64,000 nucleotides of DNA from Pseudomonas putida (GCF_028682475.1 NZ_JANHLE010000018.1:1-64000); one strand, 5' to 3'; positions 9,701-18,201 are shown, counted from the stretch's first letter. The notes: generated from the letters alone by a model not told the origin. Program-made: numbers and translations.

Positions 9701-9886
9701 GGTCTCGGGGCTGGCGCCGGGTAACTGGGCGGTGACCTGGATGGTCGGGAAATCGGCCTCGGGCAAGGGCGCGACCGGCAGGCGGGGAAAGGCAATAATA
9801 CCGAGCAACAGCAGCGCGAAGGTCAGCAGCAGGGTGGCGATCGGACGGTCGATACACCAGCGCGATAGCGCACCGCGGGCGTTCAT
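6785..9886 (-). CDS. RND multidrug efflux permease, MdtC-like
   Basis: 1033 residues, the standard length for an inner membrane RND pump of the HAE1 type. It resembles MdtC throughout (for example RPIATLLLTFALLLLGI, LPVAPLPEADFP, SPETMASSVATPLE). The proton relay residues are visible: the Asp pair in GFVVDDAIVVVENIHRHLEAG of TM4 and the Lys in LIGIVKKNGILLIDFALDA of TM10. It exports substrates from the periplasm or inner leaflet using the proton gradient. It overlaps the fusion protein gene by ATGA and lies 9 bases before the response regulator. Unlike mdtABC or muxABC only one permease is encoded, so it should be a homotrimer. No outer membrane channel gene is in the operon. Confidence 0.94.
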   Translation of the reverse strand: MNARGALSRWCIDRPIATLLLTFALLLLGIIAFPRLPVAPLPEADFPTIQVTAQLPGASPETMASSVATPLEVQFSAIPGMTQMTSSSALGSTNLILQFSLEKSIDTAAQEVQAAINTATARLPQDMPSPPTWRKVNPADSPVLILTVSSAQMPANELSDYAETLLARQLSQIEGVGLINITGQLRPAIRVQAQPEKLAALGLTLADLRQVIQQTSLNLAKGALYGDSSVSTLATNDQLFHPEEYAQLIVSYRDGAPVHLKDVAKVINGAENAYVKAWSGEQQGLNLVVFRQPGANIVETVDGVMEALPRLEQMLPASVQVSVLNDRTQTIRASLHEVEITLMIAVILVIGVMALFLRQWSATLIVSSVLGVSLTASFALMYLFGFSLNNLTLVAIVIAVGFVVDDAIVVVENIHRHLEAGDNKREAAIKGAGEIGFTVVSISFSLVAAFIPLLFMGGVVGRLFKEFALTATSTILISVVVSLTLAPTLCALFMERPEHKNQHQVTFGERLLAWYERVLVKALAHQRLMMGIFGVTLALAVAGYVAIPKGFFPVQDTGFILGTSEGAADISYPDMIKKHQALAKVIEADPAVRAFSHAVGVTGSNQTIANGRFWIALKDRGDRDVSASEFIDRLRPKLAKVPGVVLYLRAGQDINLSSGPTRSQYQYVLKSNDGAALNLWTQRLTERLKANPAFRDLSNDLQLGASVTRIDIDRRAAARFGLTTTDIDQALYDAFGQRQISEFQTETNQYKVILELDARQRGKAESLNYFYLRSPLSGEMVPLSVLAKVAPPSTGPLSISHDGLFPAANLSFNLASGVALGDAVQILERTQRELGMPDSIIGNFQGAAQAFQSSLSSQPWLILAALVAVYIILGVLYESFVHPLTIISTLPSAGLGALALLWLSGQDFSIMGLIGIVLLIGIVKKNGILLIDFALDAQRNLGLSPEQAIHQACLTRFRPIMMTTLAALLGAVPLMFGMGAGAELRQPLGIAVVGGLLVSQALTLFTTPIIYLALERLFHRRQAPQSAAQPNAS

Positions 9887-11049
9887 GGCTGCACCTGGCC
9901 GGCGGCGACGTCTTCAGGGGCGGCCGTTTCAGCGGCCACTTCGACGGTGGCCCCGGGCTTGAGCCGGGACTGACCGTCGGAGACCAGTTTATCGTCTCTG
10001 CCGACCCCGGCGATGATGTTCAGGGCGCTGTCCTGATACAGCACCTTGACCGGCACACTCTCGACCTTGTCGCCGGCCAGGCGGTAAACGTAGTGCCCGT
10101 CAATGCCGCGCTGCACCACTTGGGGAGGGACCACCAGGGCGTTCTGATCCAGTGCGGTCTGCAGCTTCAGGGTCACCAGCTGGCCAGGCCAGAGACGCGC
10201 GTCGGGGTTGGCGAACTCGGCCTTGACCCGGATGGTCCCGGTGTTGGCGGCCACCTGATTGTCGATCAGGGTCAGATGACCTTCGGCGAGCAAGGTGCCG
10301 CTGCTGTCGCCATCGCCCTCCAGGTAGGCCTGGACCACCGCCGGAGGCTGCGCTTTGAGCAGCCCCTGCAAGGTCGGCAACATGTGTTGCGGCAAGGAAA
10401 ACTCGACCCCGATCGGGTCGATCTGGGTGACGCTGAACAGCCCCTGGGTATCGGCCACGCGCAGGAAGTTGCCTTCATCGACGTTGCGGATACCGACCCT
10501 GCCGGTCACTGGCGAGAGGATCTGGGTATAGGACAACTGCACCTGGGCGGCGGCAATCGCGGCCTGATTGCCCAGCACCGTGGCTTGCAACTGATTGAAC
10601 AGCGCTTGCTGCTGGTCCAGGGTCTGGCGCGACACGCCATTGTCGGTACTGAGCAGCTTGTAACGCTTGAGGTCGACACCGGCGACTTGCAACTGCGCCT
10701 GACTCTGCCCCAGCTGCGCCTTGGCCTGCTCGAGGCTGGCGCGGATGGCGCGGTCGTCGATGGTCGCCAGCAGGTCACCTTGCTTGACCCATTGCCCTTC
10801 CTTGACCAGCAGGCGGGTCAGCACGCCTTCGACCTGCGGGCGGATGACCACGCTGTGCAGCGACAGCACCGAGCCGATACCGCTGACAAAGCGCGGCACA
10901 TCCTGTTGTTTGACGCTGACTACCCGAACCGGAATGGCGGCGACCCGTGCCGGTTTTTCCTCACCTGAGCGGCCGAAAAACCACAAGGCAGCAGCGGCCA
11001 AGGCCAACACAACGGCGCAGATCACAACAGGGCGGGACTGGATACGCAT
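9883..11049 (-). CDS. RND periplasmic adaptor (membrane fusion protein), MdtA-like
   Basis: 388 residues. An N-terminal hydrophobic segment (VVICAVVLALAAAALWFFG) is followed by a lipoyl-like half motif (PQVEGVLTRLLVKEGQWVKQGD), a helical hairpin of about 90 residues, the second lipoyl half (LSPVTGRVGIRNVDEGNFL) and beta-barrel domains. This is the adaptor joining the RND pump to an outer membrane channel. It is the first gene of the four-gene operon and overlaps the permease by four bases. Its 200-base upstream region is shared with the divergent Aer-like gene and contains a tandem heptamer repeat. Confidence 0.93.
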   Translation of the reverse strand: MRIQSRPVVICAVVLALAAAALWFFGRSGEEKPARVAAIPVRVVSVKQQDVPRFVSGIGSVLSLHSVVIRPQVEGVLTRLLVKEGQWVKQGDLLATIDDRAIRASLEQAKAQLGQSQAQLQVAGVDLKRYKLLSTDNGVSRQTLDQQQALFNQLQATVLGNQAAIAAAQVQLSYTQILSPVTGRVGIRNVDEGNFLRVADTQGLFSVTQIDPIGVEFSLPQHMLPTLQGLLKAQPPAVVQAYLEGDGDSSGTLLAEGHLTLIDNQVAANTGTIRVKAEFANPDARLWPGQLVTLKLQTALDQNALVVPPQVVQRGIDGHYVYRLAGDKVESVPVKVLYQDSALNIIAGVGRDDKLVSDGQSRLKPGATVEVAAETAAPEDVAAGQVQP

Positions 11050-11114
11050 AGGTGAAGTCTCAGGGCTATGCCCGGTTTATAGCGGTTCGATCAGGTCAGC
11101 AGCGTGACGGCCAA

Positions 11115-11130
11115 CTGACAGCGCTGACAG
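11115..11130. promoter_or_regulatory. tandem CTGACAG repeat, candidate response-regulator site
   Basis: CTGACAG occurs twice with a 9-base period (11115-11121 and 11124-11130), 66-81 bases upstream of the efflux operon start. OmpR-family regulators typically bind tandem half-sites of about this spacing. A short TGGC-CAATT-GCCA dyad is at 11147-11159. Assignment to the operon's own regulator is inference. Confidence 0.3.
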
Positions 11131-11249
11131 CTTGTGGGGAGGGTAATGGCCAATTGCCAATTATTGTGAGCTGGATCAATAAATCGGGCCAATTTGTCAC
11201 TAGAGTCGTACGCCCTGCCGATTCTCCCAAATAACAACGAGTGCCTCCG

Positions 11250-12833
11250 ATGAAGAGCAATATGCCTGTGACCGGTCGCAATGTGGATTATCCCGGTGAC
11301 GCCAATATCCTTTCCACCACTGATCTCTCCAGTGTCATCACCTACGCCAATGACGATTTCGTCAAGATCAGCGGCTTCAGTCGTGAAGAACTGATGGGCA
11401 GCGCACACCATATCGTGCGTCATCCGGATATGCCGTCACAGGCATTCGAGCAGATGTGGCAGACGCTCAAGCGCGGCCAGTCGTGGATGGGGCTGGTGAA
11501 AAACCGTTGCAAGAATGGCGATCACTACTGGGTCAGCGCCTTCGTGTCGCCCATCGCCAGCAAGGGCCATACCGTGGAGTATCAATCGGTACGGACCAAG
11601 CCCAGCGCCGAGCAGATCGAGGCTGCCGAGCGCTGTTATGCACAGCTGCGCAGCGGGCGCCAGGCCTGGTGGCAGCGCTTACCGGTGCTCGGGCTGGGCT
11701 GGCGACTGTGGGCGGCGGTGACCCTGGGTTGTGTGCTGGCCTCGGTGCTTAGCCGGCAGCTGTTGCCGGTGTTGCCCTGGCAAGGCTTCTTCGAGGTGCT
11801 GTTGGCAAGTGGCCTGAGTGCTTTGGCGATTGTCGCCTTGCTCAAGCCGTTTCAACGTTTGTGCAGCGAAGCGCAGGCCATCGCCGACAACCCGTTGAGC
11901 CAGCAGCTGTACACCGGCCGACGCGATGGCATCGGCCAGATCGATTTCGCCCTGCGCATGCTCAAGGGGCAACTGGGGGCGGTGGTCGGGCGCATCGGCG
12001 ACACTTCCCGGCGCCTGGCCGGACACAGCGGCTCGCTGGCGCAATCACTGCAAAGCAGCCACAGCAACAGCCTCGAGCAGCAGGGTGAGGCCGACCAGAT
12101 CGCCACTGCGATCAACCAGATGGCCGCCAGCGTCGCCCAGGTCGCCAGCAATGCCCAGCAAGCGTCCCAGGCCGCCGATCAGGCCGAAGGGGAAACCCGG
12201 GCCGGGCATGAGTTGGTCGACCTCAACCGCAGCGCGATCCAGGACCTGGCCAGCGCCCTGGATGCCGCCACCGAGGTTATCCACAACCTGCAGCAGCACA
12301 GCAGCGAGATTACCGGGGTGGTGGAGGTGATTCGCGGGATTGCCGAGCAGACCAACCTGCTGGCGCTCAATGCCGCCATCGAGGCCGCACGCGCGGGTGA
12401 TCAGGGGCGCGGTTTTGCCGTGGTCGCCGATGAAGTGCGCAGCCTGGCGCAGCGTACGGCGCAATCCACCCACGAGATTCAACGCATGATCAGCGTGTTG
12501 CAGGTGGGGGTAAGTAATGCCGTACAGGTGATGCAGCAGAGCAGCGAACATGCTGGGCACAGTGTCGATCAGGCCCGACGCGCGGCCAGTGCGCTGGACG
12601 GCATCAGCCTGCGGGTCCGGCAGATCAGCGAGATGAGTGTGCAGATCGCGGCGGCGGTGGAACAGCAGAGCCAGGTCAGTGAGAGCATCAACTGCAACAT
12701 CATCAGTATCCGCCAGGCCAGCGAGTCAACGGTGCAGGTCGGTCAGCAGAGCCACCTCAGCGCCAGCGACGTGGCTGCGCTTGCCGAAGATTTGCGGCGG
12801 CTGGCCGCCGAGTTCTGGCGGCGCTGCCACTGA
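11250..12833 (+). CDS. Aer-like PAS-containing chemoreceptor
   Basis: 527 residues. An N-terminal PAS domain (about 10-120, starting [20 protein letters not shown]) of the Aer type is followed by two close hydrophobic segments near 150-200 without a large periplasmic loop, HAMP-like sequence, and a methyl-accepting signalling domain whose hairpin is [20 protein letters not shown]. Aer-type receptors bind FAD in PAS and steer cells by redox or energy state through CheA/CheW. The start at 11250 (MKSNMPVT) aligns with known Aer N-termini; an in-frame GTG at 11241 is less likely. It is divergent from the efflux operon and convergent with the YkgJ-like gene. Confidence 0.9.
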   Translation: MKSNMPVTGRNVDYPGDANILSTTDLSSVITYANDDFVKISGFSREELMGSAHHIVRHPDMPSQAFEQMWQTLKRGQSWMGLVKNRCKNGDHYWVSAFVSPIASKGHTVEYQSVRTKPSAEQIEAAERCYAQLRSGRQAWWQRLPVLGLGWRLWAAVTLGCVLASVLSRQLLPVLPWQGFFEVLLASGLSALAIVALLKPFQRLCSEAQAIADNPLSQQLYTGRRDGIGQIDFALRMLKGQLGAVVGRIGDTSRRLAGHSGSLAQSLQSSHSNSLEQQGEADQIATAINQMAASVAQVASNAQQASQAADQAEGETRAGHELVDLNRSAIQDLASALDAATEVIHNLQQHSSEITGVVEVIRGIAEQTNLLALNAAIEAARAGDQGRGFAVVADEVRSLAQRTAQSTHEIQRMISVLQVGVSNAVQVMQQSSEHAGHSVDQARRAASALDGISLRVRQISEMSVQIAAAVEQQSQVSESINCNIISIRQASESTVQVGQQSHLSASDVAALAEDLRRLAAEFWRRCH

Positions 12834-12839
12834 GGCTGA

Positions 12840-13589
12840 TCAAAAGCCGATGAAGCTGTAGTGCCCGGCCGCTTCGCTGCGGATCCGGGCACCGCAGGCG
12901 TTGAGTTGTTCGCACAGTTGCGGGTCGAGCACATGCAGGGTCCAGGGGGCGATCTGTCCCTCGGGGCGGACTGCTTGCAGTGCCTGGGCCAGGGCCTGGG
13001 TGTCCGGTAAATAGGCGGTGAAGCCGTTACCTTTGAGGGCGCTGGTGTCGATGCCCAGAGCCTGGCAGATCGCAACTTTGCCACGGATATCGTCGCGGTC
13101 GGCCTGACGTGAGCGTTCGATCAGCTCGGCCAGGCGCCGGTCGACCAGGTGCTCGCCGTGAATCAACGGCGGGCCGCTTTGCCAGGCGTCGGTGGGGCAG
13201 TCCTTGGCTTCGGGACGCAAAGGAATATGCGGGTTGATTTCCATTGGATAGATGCGGCACACCAGTGGCCGGATCTCGTAGATGGTGCAGCGGTCGTCAG
13301 CATCCAGATTACGGCAGCGTTCGGGGTTGAAGGCGGCGAAGGTGATCGCCACATGCGCCTCGGTGCTGCCGCACGGTACCGGCCAGGAACGGCGCAAGGC
13401 ATGCTCGCGTTGATCGGCAGGCAAGCCCAGGCCATTGGCCAGGAAGGCTTCGACCAGAATGACCACCTGACCGCCGGAGCCCGCCCACTGACGCGCTTCG
13501 CTCAGCGTCAGTGGGACGTGGTGGCCAGTGCAGCACTTGCCGCAGCCGGTGCAGTTGAAACGGATGTCGCTGATGTGTGCAGTATTCAA
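12840..13589 (-). CDS. YkgJ-family cysteine cluster protein (putative zinc/iron-chelating)
   Basis: 249 residues with no signal peptide. The family signature CxxCxxCC is at the N-terminus (FNCTGCGKCCTGHHVPLTLS), with further Cys in CRNLDADDRCTIYEIRPLVCRIYP. The family is predicted to bind a metal or Fe-S centre through these cysteines; its reaction is unproven, and some relatives are annotated as flagellin N-methylases. The gene begins 10 bases after the cheV stop on the same strand, so the two are probably co-transcribed. That places it next to chemotaxis functions, with an Aer-like gene on the other side. Confidence 0.85.
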   Translation of the reverse strand: MNTAHISDIRFNCTGCGKCCTGHHVPLTLSEARQWAGSGGQVVILVEAFLANGLGLPADQREHALRRSWPVPCGSTEAHVAITFAAFNPERCRNLDADDRCTIYEIRPLVCRIYPMEINPHIPLRPEAKDCPTDAWQSGPPLIHGEHLVDRRLAELIERSRQADRDDIRGKVAICQALGIDTSALKGNGFTAYLPDTQALAQALQAVRPEGQIAPWTLHVLDPQLCEQLNACGARIRSEAAGHYSFIGF

Positions 13590-13599
13590 GGTTTGTGCG

Positions 13600-14499
13600 T
13601 CAGGTTTCTGCGAAGGCTACGGCCCGTGCCGCGACAATCAGGCAGTCGGTAAGCTCCGGCGAGGAGAATTTGGTCAGTACAGCATTGGCCCCGGCAAGCC
13701 TGGCTTTTTCGCTGTTCATCGCGCTGTCCAGGGAAGTATGCAGTAGAACGTAAAGATGTTTGAAGTCCGGGGTGTCGCGCAGGGTACGGGTGAAGGCGTA
13801 GCCGTCCATTTCGGACATTTCGATATCCGAGACCACCACGTTGATTTCCTGCTCGGTGCCCTGCAGTTCCAGCAGGGTGTTGATCGCATCCTTGGCGCTA
13901 CGTGCGGTGTGGCACTCGATCCCGAGCCCGCGCAAGGTATGCACCGATTGCTGCAGGGCGACCTGGCTGTCATCGACCACGAGGATATTGGTGGCGGCAA
14001 GCACCGCGGCATCATCGGCGCTCAACTCGCTGGTGAGCACTGCGTGAGCAGGCGGGGCGATGCCATGGATGACTTTTTCGATGTCCAGCACCTGCACCAG
14101 GGTGTTGTCGACCCGGGTGACGCCGGTGATGAACGACTTGCTGCCCGAGCCATAGGGCGGCGGTTTGATGTCGGTGCTCAGGCAATGCACGATCTTGCTC
14201 ACCGCCTGCACGTGCAGGCCCTGCTTGGAGCGGCTGATGTCGGTGACGATCAGGCAACCGCCCTGCGGATCTTCCAGCGGACGTTCGCCAATGGCGCGGG
14301 ACAGGTCGATCACCGACAGCGAGTTGCCACGCAGGGTGGCCACGCCTTTGACGTGGGGGTGCGACTCCGGCAGTTTGGTCAGCGGCGGGCAGGGAATGAT
14401 TTCACTGACCTTGAGCAGGTTGATCGCCATCAGCTTGCCGCTGCGCAGGGTGAACAGCAGCAACGACAGCGAGTCCGCGCGGGCATTTTGCGAGGCCAT
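13600..14499 (-). CDS. cheV: chemotaxis coupling protein CheV
   Basis: 299 residues: an N-terminal CheW-like domain (LLLFTLRSGKLMAINLLKVSEI to about 160) and a C-terminal receiver domain (NILVVDDSQVAL, phosphoacceptor Asp in VVVSDIEMSEMDGYAF). CheV couples chemoreceptors to CheA and is itself phosphorylated, aiding adaptation. The ATG at 14499 is preceded by TGAAGG at five bases; a GTG two codons upstream falls on that site and is rejected. It appears to form an operon with the YkgJ-like gene downstream. Confidence 0.92.
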   Translation of the reverse strand: MASQNARADSLSLLLFTLRSGKLMAINLLKVSEIIPCPPLTKLPESHPHVKGVATLRGNSLSVIDLSRAIGERPLEDPQGGCLIVTDISRSKQGLHVQAVSKIVHCLSTDIKPPPYGSGSKSFITGVTRVDNTLVQVLDIEKVIHGIAPPAHAVLTSELSADDAAVLAATNILVVDDSQVALQQSVHTLRGLGIECHTARSAKDAINTLLELQGTEQEINVVVSDIEMSEMDGYAFTRTLRDTPDFKHLYVLLHTSLDSAMNSEKARLAGANAVLTKFSSPELTDCLIVAARAVAFAET

Positions 14500-14579
14500 A
14501 GGCACCTTCAGGACAGATTGAATGGGGGAGATGCCGGGTTATCGACCCGCCAGTCCCTTGCTTTAATCGCTTGCTCAAA

Positions 14580-16133
14580 TCAGCGTAGTCCCAGGCGCTT
14601 GGCCAGGCGACCGAGATTGGCGCGGTCCAGGCCCAGTTCGCGGGCGCTGCTGGCCCAATTGTGCTGATGACGCTCAAGGCAGGCCTGAATCAGCTGGCGC
14701 TGGTAATCATCGAGGGCCTGGCGCAGGTCGCCAGCGGGCAGGGGCAGTTCGGCAGGTAGCTGTGCCTGGCTGGCATTGGCCACCGGTTCGACAGGTCGCA
14801 GGTCCAGGTCTGTGGCATCGAGGGTCAGAATCTTCGGGCGCTGGCGGTGCTGGCCCAGGGCCTTGAGCGCCGAGCGACCGATCAGGTGCTCCAGTTCACG
14901 CACGTTGCCCGGCCAGTCGTAGGCCAGCAGCGCGGCCTGGGCTTCAGCGCTCAGGCGCAGACTGCCCAGGCCCATGCGCGAGCGATTCTGTTCGAGAAAG
15001 TAGCCGCTGAGCAGCAACACATCGCGCCCGCGTTCGCGCAGTGGCGGCACCAGCAAGGGGTAGACACTCAGGCGATGATAGAAATCGGCGCGATATCGGC
15101 CTGTACGGACTTCATCGGCCAGGTCGCGGTTGGTGGCGGCGATCAGACGGACATCGACGCGGTGTTCCTGGTCTGAGCCCAGGCGCTGCAATTGCCCGCT
15201 CTGCAGCACGCGCAGCAGTTTGGCCTGGACGGTCAGCGACAGCTCGCCGACCTCGTCGAGAAACAGCGTACCGCCGTTGGCCAGTTCGAACTTGCCGCGG
15301 CGTTCGCCGACGGCACCGGTAAAGGCGCCGCGCACATGGCCGAACAGCTCGCTCTCCACCAGGGTGTCGGGCAAGGCCGCGCAGTTGAGGCTGATCATCG
15401 GTTTGTCGGCACGGCTTGAGCGCTGGTGGATGGCCTGGGCCACGAGCTCTTTACCGACCCCGGTTTCGCCGGTGATCAGCACGGTCAGGTCGCTGCTGCC
15501 GACCAGCTGGATTTCCTCCAGCAGGCGTTTGTGCGCTTTGCTCTGGCCGATCAGTTCCTTGTGTTGCTGGCCGCTGGCCTGACGATAGACCTCGGCGCGT
15601 TCATGCTCATCTTCGGCACGCAATGCCAGGCGTTCGATACGCTCGGCGACGTTGACCGTGGCTTCAGCGAGGCTGGCAAAAGCCTGCAGGGCATCGAGTT
15701 CGACCTGCTGGAACTGTTCCGGGTCCAGGGCATCGAGGGTGATCAGACCCCAGGGCTGTTCATCGACGAACAGCGGGCAGCCCATGCAGTCGTGGACTTC
15801 CAGGTGCTGGTGCAGGCCTTCGACCAGACCGTCGTAAGGGTCGGGCAGCTCACTGTCGCTAGCGAAGCGGGTAGGGGCGCTGTTGCCGAGAATGGCCGCG
15901 AAGCGCGGGTGTTCGTTGACCTTGAAACGCCGGCCAAGGGTGTCGGTACTCAAGCCATCGACCGCCAGCGGCACCAGCCAGTCGCCATCCAGGCGCAGCA
16001 GCGCGGCAGCGTCGCAGGTCAACAGGCTGCGCATGGCTTCGAGCAGGCGTCGGTAACGTTCGCGCTCGGGCAGGTCGCGGGCCAGGTCGCTGACCAGCGG
16101 CAGTAGGGCGGTGAGCAGGGATTTTGCGGTCAT
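14580..16133 (-). CDS. norR: nitric oxide-sensing sigma-54 activator NorR/FhpR
   Basis: 517 residues. An N-terminal GAF domain (about 20-170), which holds the mononuclear iron sensing NO in this family, is followed by a AAA+ domain with Walker A GETGVGKE, the sigma-54 contact loop GAFTGA and Walker B GGTLFLDEVGEL, and a C-terminal Fis-type helix-turn-helix (NWASSARELGLDRANLGRLAKRL). It activates the divergent hmp gene when NO is present; the P. aeruginosa counterpart is called FhpR. The first of three GTC-N5-GAC sites covers its own start codon, suggesting negative autoregulation. Confidence 0.94.
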   Translation of the reverse strand: MTAKSLLTALLPLVSDLARDLPERERYRRLLEAMRSLLTCDAAALLRLDGDWLVPLAVDGLSTDTLGRRFKVNEHPRFAAILGNSAPTRFASDSELPDPYDGLVEGLHQHLEVHDCMGCPLFVDEQPWGLITLDALDPEQFQQVELDALQAFASLAEATVNVAERIERLALRAEDEHERAEVYRQASGQQHKELIGQSKAHKRLLEEIQLVGSSDLTVLITGETGVGKELVAQAIHQRSSRADKPMISLNCAALPDTLVESELFGHVRGAFTGAVGERRGKFELANGGTLFLDEVGELSLTVQAKLLRVLQSGQLQRLGSDQEHRVDVRLIAATNRDLADEVRTGRYRADFYHRLSVYPLLVPPLRERGRDVLLLSGYFLEQNRSRMGLGSLRLSAEAQAALLAYDWPGNVRELEHLIGRSALKALGQHRQRPKILTLDATDLDLRPVEPVANASQAQLPAELPLPAGDLRQALDDYQRQLIQACLERHQHNWASSARELGLDRANLGRLAKRLGLR

Positions 16134-16139
16134 AAAGAC
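16129..16139. promoter_or_regulatory. NorR binding site 1 (overlaps norR start codon)
   Basis: GTCATAAAGAC fits the GT-N7-AC NorR core and is the exact reverse complement of site 3. It covers the norR ATG at 16131-16133. Confidence 0.75.
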
Positions 16140-16147
16140 TCCTGTTG

Positions 16148-16158
16148 GTCTTAATGAC
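16148..16158. promoter_or_regulatory. NorR binding site 2
   Basis: GTCTTAATGAC, the GT-N7-AC core, with its centre 19 bases from site 1. Confidence 0.75.
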
Positions 16159-16173
16159 TATAACTTGGTTGTT

Positions 16174-16184
16174 GTCTTTATGAC
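16174..16184. promoter_or_regulatory. NorR binding site 3
   Basis: GTCTTTATGAC, the GT-N7-AC core, with its centre 26 bases from site 2. Three such enhancer sites upstream of the target promoter is the arrangement known for E. coli NorR. Confidence 0.75.
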
Positions 16185-16224
16185 TCTTTAATTTTTAAGT
16201 TATTGATTTTAAAGGATTTAAAGG

Positions 16225-16241
16225 TTGGCATGAAAACTGAA
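16225..16241 (+). promoter_or_regulatory. candidate sigma-54 promoter of hmp with imperfect -12
   Basis: TTGGCATG-AAAA-CTGAA lies about 45 bases before the hmp ATG and downstream of the three NorR sites. The -24 element TTGGCA is good, but the position expected to be GC at -12 reads GA. A NorR-family activator requires sigma-54, so a promoter should exist here; this is the best match seen but is not canonical. Confidence 0.35.
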
Positions 16242-16286
16242 TTGTCATAGGCAATCATCAAGAAGCCATCGGCTCAGGAGTCATCC

Positions 16287-17468
16287 ATGCTTAATGCCCA
16301 GGATCGTGCAATCGTCAAAGCCACTGTTCCCCTGCTCGAAAGCGGCGGTGAAGCGCTGACCACTCACTTCTACAAGCTGATGCTCAGCGAATACCCAGAG
16401 GTGCGCCCGCTGTTCAACCAGGCGCACCAGGCCAGCGGCGACCAACCGCGCGCCTTGGCCAACGGTGTGCTGATGTACGCCCGGCACATCGACCAGCTCG
16501 AACAGCTCGGTGGTCTGGTCGGCCAGATCATCAACAAGCATGTGGCCTTGCAGATCCTTCCGGAGCATTACCCGATCGTCGGTAGCTGCCTGCTGCGCGC
16601 CATCGAAGAAGTGCTCGGCAAGGAAATCGCCACCCCTGAAGTGATTGCTGCGTGGGGCGCCGCTTACCAGCAACTGGCCGATATCCTCATCGGTGCCGAA
16701 GCCGACATCTATGCCCAGAAAGCAGCCGCTCCGGGTGGCTGGCGTGGTGCGCGCGACTTCAAACTGGTGCAGCGCGTCGACGAAAGCAGCGAGATCGTTT
16801 CCTTCTACTTCGCGCCGGTCGATGGTGGTGCGATTCTCAGCGCCGAACCCGGTCAGTACATCGGCCTGCAGCTGTTCATCGACGGTGTGGAGCAGCGCCG
16901 CAACTATTCGCTGTCGGCTCTGAGCAATGCCGGTCAGTACCGCATCAGCGTCAAGCGCGAAGCTGGTGGCAAGGTTTCCAACTACCTGCACGAGCAGATG
17001 GCGGTGGGCGACACTATCAAACTGTTCCCGCCATCGGGCGAGTTCACCTTGAGCGCCAGCGACAAGCCGCTGGTGCTGATCAGTGGCGGCGTCGGCATCA
17101 CCCCGACCCTGCCGATGCTCGAAGCGGCGCTGGAAAGCGGGCGTCTGGTGCACTTCATCCACTGCGCACGCAACGGTGCGGTGCACGCGTTCCGCGACTG
17201 GGTCGATGGCCTGGCGGCGCGTTACCCGCAGGTCAAACGCTTCTACTGCTATGCCGAAGACGATGGTGTCAGCGAACCTGCCGATGCCGTTGGCCTGCTG
17301 ACTGCCGACCAGCTGAACGAATGGCTGCCGCAAGAGCGTGACCTGGATGCCTATTTCCTTGGCCCGAAAGGCTTCATGGCCACGGTCAAGGGGCACCTCA
17401 AGGGCCTGGGCGTTCCTGAAAAGCAGAGCCGCTACGAGTTCTTCGGCCCGGCGTCGGCGCTGGAATAA
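16287..17468 (+). CDS. hmp: flavohemoglobin, nitric oxide dioxygenase
   Basis: 393 residues, full length. The N-terminal globin domain has Tyr29 (distal) and proximal His85 in NKHVALQI. The FAD domain carries RNYSLSA, and the NAD domain has GGVGITPTLPMLEA and ends YEFFGPASAL. The enzyme oxidises NO to nitrate with O2 and NAD(P)H in the cytoplasm. AGGAG lies six bases before the ATG. Its divergent neighbour norR and the three sites between them show NO-induced control. In Pseudomonas this gene is also called fhp. Confidence 0.96.
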   Translation: MLNAQDRAIVKATVPLLESGGEALTTHFYKLMLSEYPEVRPLFNQAHQASGDQPRALANGVLMYARHIDQLEQLGGLVGQIINKHVALQILPEHYPIVGSCLLRAIEEVLGKEIATPEVIAAWGAAYQQLADILIGAEADIYAQKAAAPGGWRGARDFKLVQRVDESSEIVSFYFAPVDGGAILSAEPGQYIGLQLFIDGVEQRRNYSLSALSNAGQYRISVKREAGGKVSNYLHEQMAVGDTIKLFPPSGEFTLSASDKPLVLISGGVGITPTLPMLEAALESGRLVHFIHCARNGAVHAFRDWVDGLAARYPQVKRFYCYAEDDGVSEPADAVGLLTADQLNEWLPQERDLDAYFLGPKGFMATVKGHLKGLGVPEKQSRYEFFGPASALE

Positions 17469-17639
17469 CGCGGTTTTCCCAACCTACGGTTGAAAGCGCA
17501 AGGCACAGCCAGTGATGGCTGTGTCTTGCGGCGTTTGGTCGCCTTCTCAAACACAGCCCCTGGCCTTTTTACTGCATGCAGAAAAAGCGTCATGCGTGTG
17601 GCGCATCATCCTCCCAGCCGTATCAAGGAAAGCGAAATC

Positions 17640-18110
17640 GTGAACATCAAATGGGCAGACAAACTGCGCAAAGGCCTGCATGGCTCGGCGGATTCGCTGG
17701 GCAACCTCTGTGTCGAAGCCTTTCATTACCTGGCCCTGTTCGGCATCGGTGCGATTACTGCCTATGCGGCGGTGGCGACCTTCATCGACATGCTTGGCAA
17801 GGGCGGGGTCAGCGTCGATGACATCCTGCTGTTGTTCATCTACCTCGAGCTGGGGGCGATGGTGGGGATCTACTTCAAGACCAACCATATGCCGATCCGC
17901 TTTTTGCTCTATGTGGCGATCACGGCACTGACGCGTTTGCTGATCGGCGATGTCTCGCACCATAAAGCGCCGGATGTCGGTTTGCTGTATGTGTGTGGCG
18001 GCATTCTGTTGCTGGCGTTCGCGATTCTGGTGGTGCGCTATGCCTCGTACCAATACCCGTCGACCAAGGCTATTGATGCCAGTGGTAAAGAGATCGAGGA
18101 AAGTAAATAA
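17640..18110 (+). CDS. PsiE-family phosphate-starvation-type membrane protein
   Basis: 156 residues with four transmembrane segments (around HYLALFGIGAITAYAAVATF, ILLLFIYLELGAMVGIYF, FLLYVAITALTRLLIG and LLYVCGGILLLAFAILVV). The order and the motif FKTNHMPIRFLLYVAITA match the PsiE family, whose E. coli member is phosphate-starvation inducible; the molecular function is unknown. The start is a GTG at 17640 with AAGGAAA about 8 bases upstream. It lies 171 bases after hmp and ends before a REP doublet and a terminator, so it is probably its own unit. Confidence 0.85.
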   Translation: MNIKWADKLRKGLHGSADSLGNLCVEAFHYLALFGIGAITAYAAVATFIDMLGKGGVSVDDILLLFIYLELGAMVGIYFKTNHMPIRFLLYVAITALTRLLIGDVSHHKAPDVGLLYVCGGILLLAFAILVVRYASYQYPSTKAIDASGKEIEESK

Positions 18111-18130
18111 CATCCGCTGGGATGGCCGTC

Positions 18131-18201
18131 TGTGGGAGCGGGCTTGCCCCGCGATGCGATGTGACAGGCATACAGCAATCGCGGGGCAAGCCCGCTCCCA
18201 C
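18131..18201. repeat. REP doublet (REPIN)
   Basis: Two inverted REP copies between psiE-like and the terminator at 18224; the layout is nearly identical to the doublet at 130-200, including the same GCGATGTGA just inside the first arm. Confidence 0.9.
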
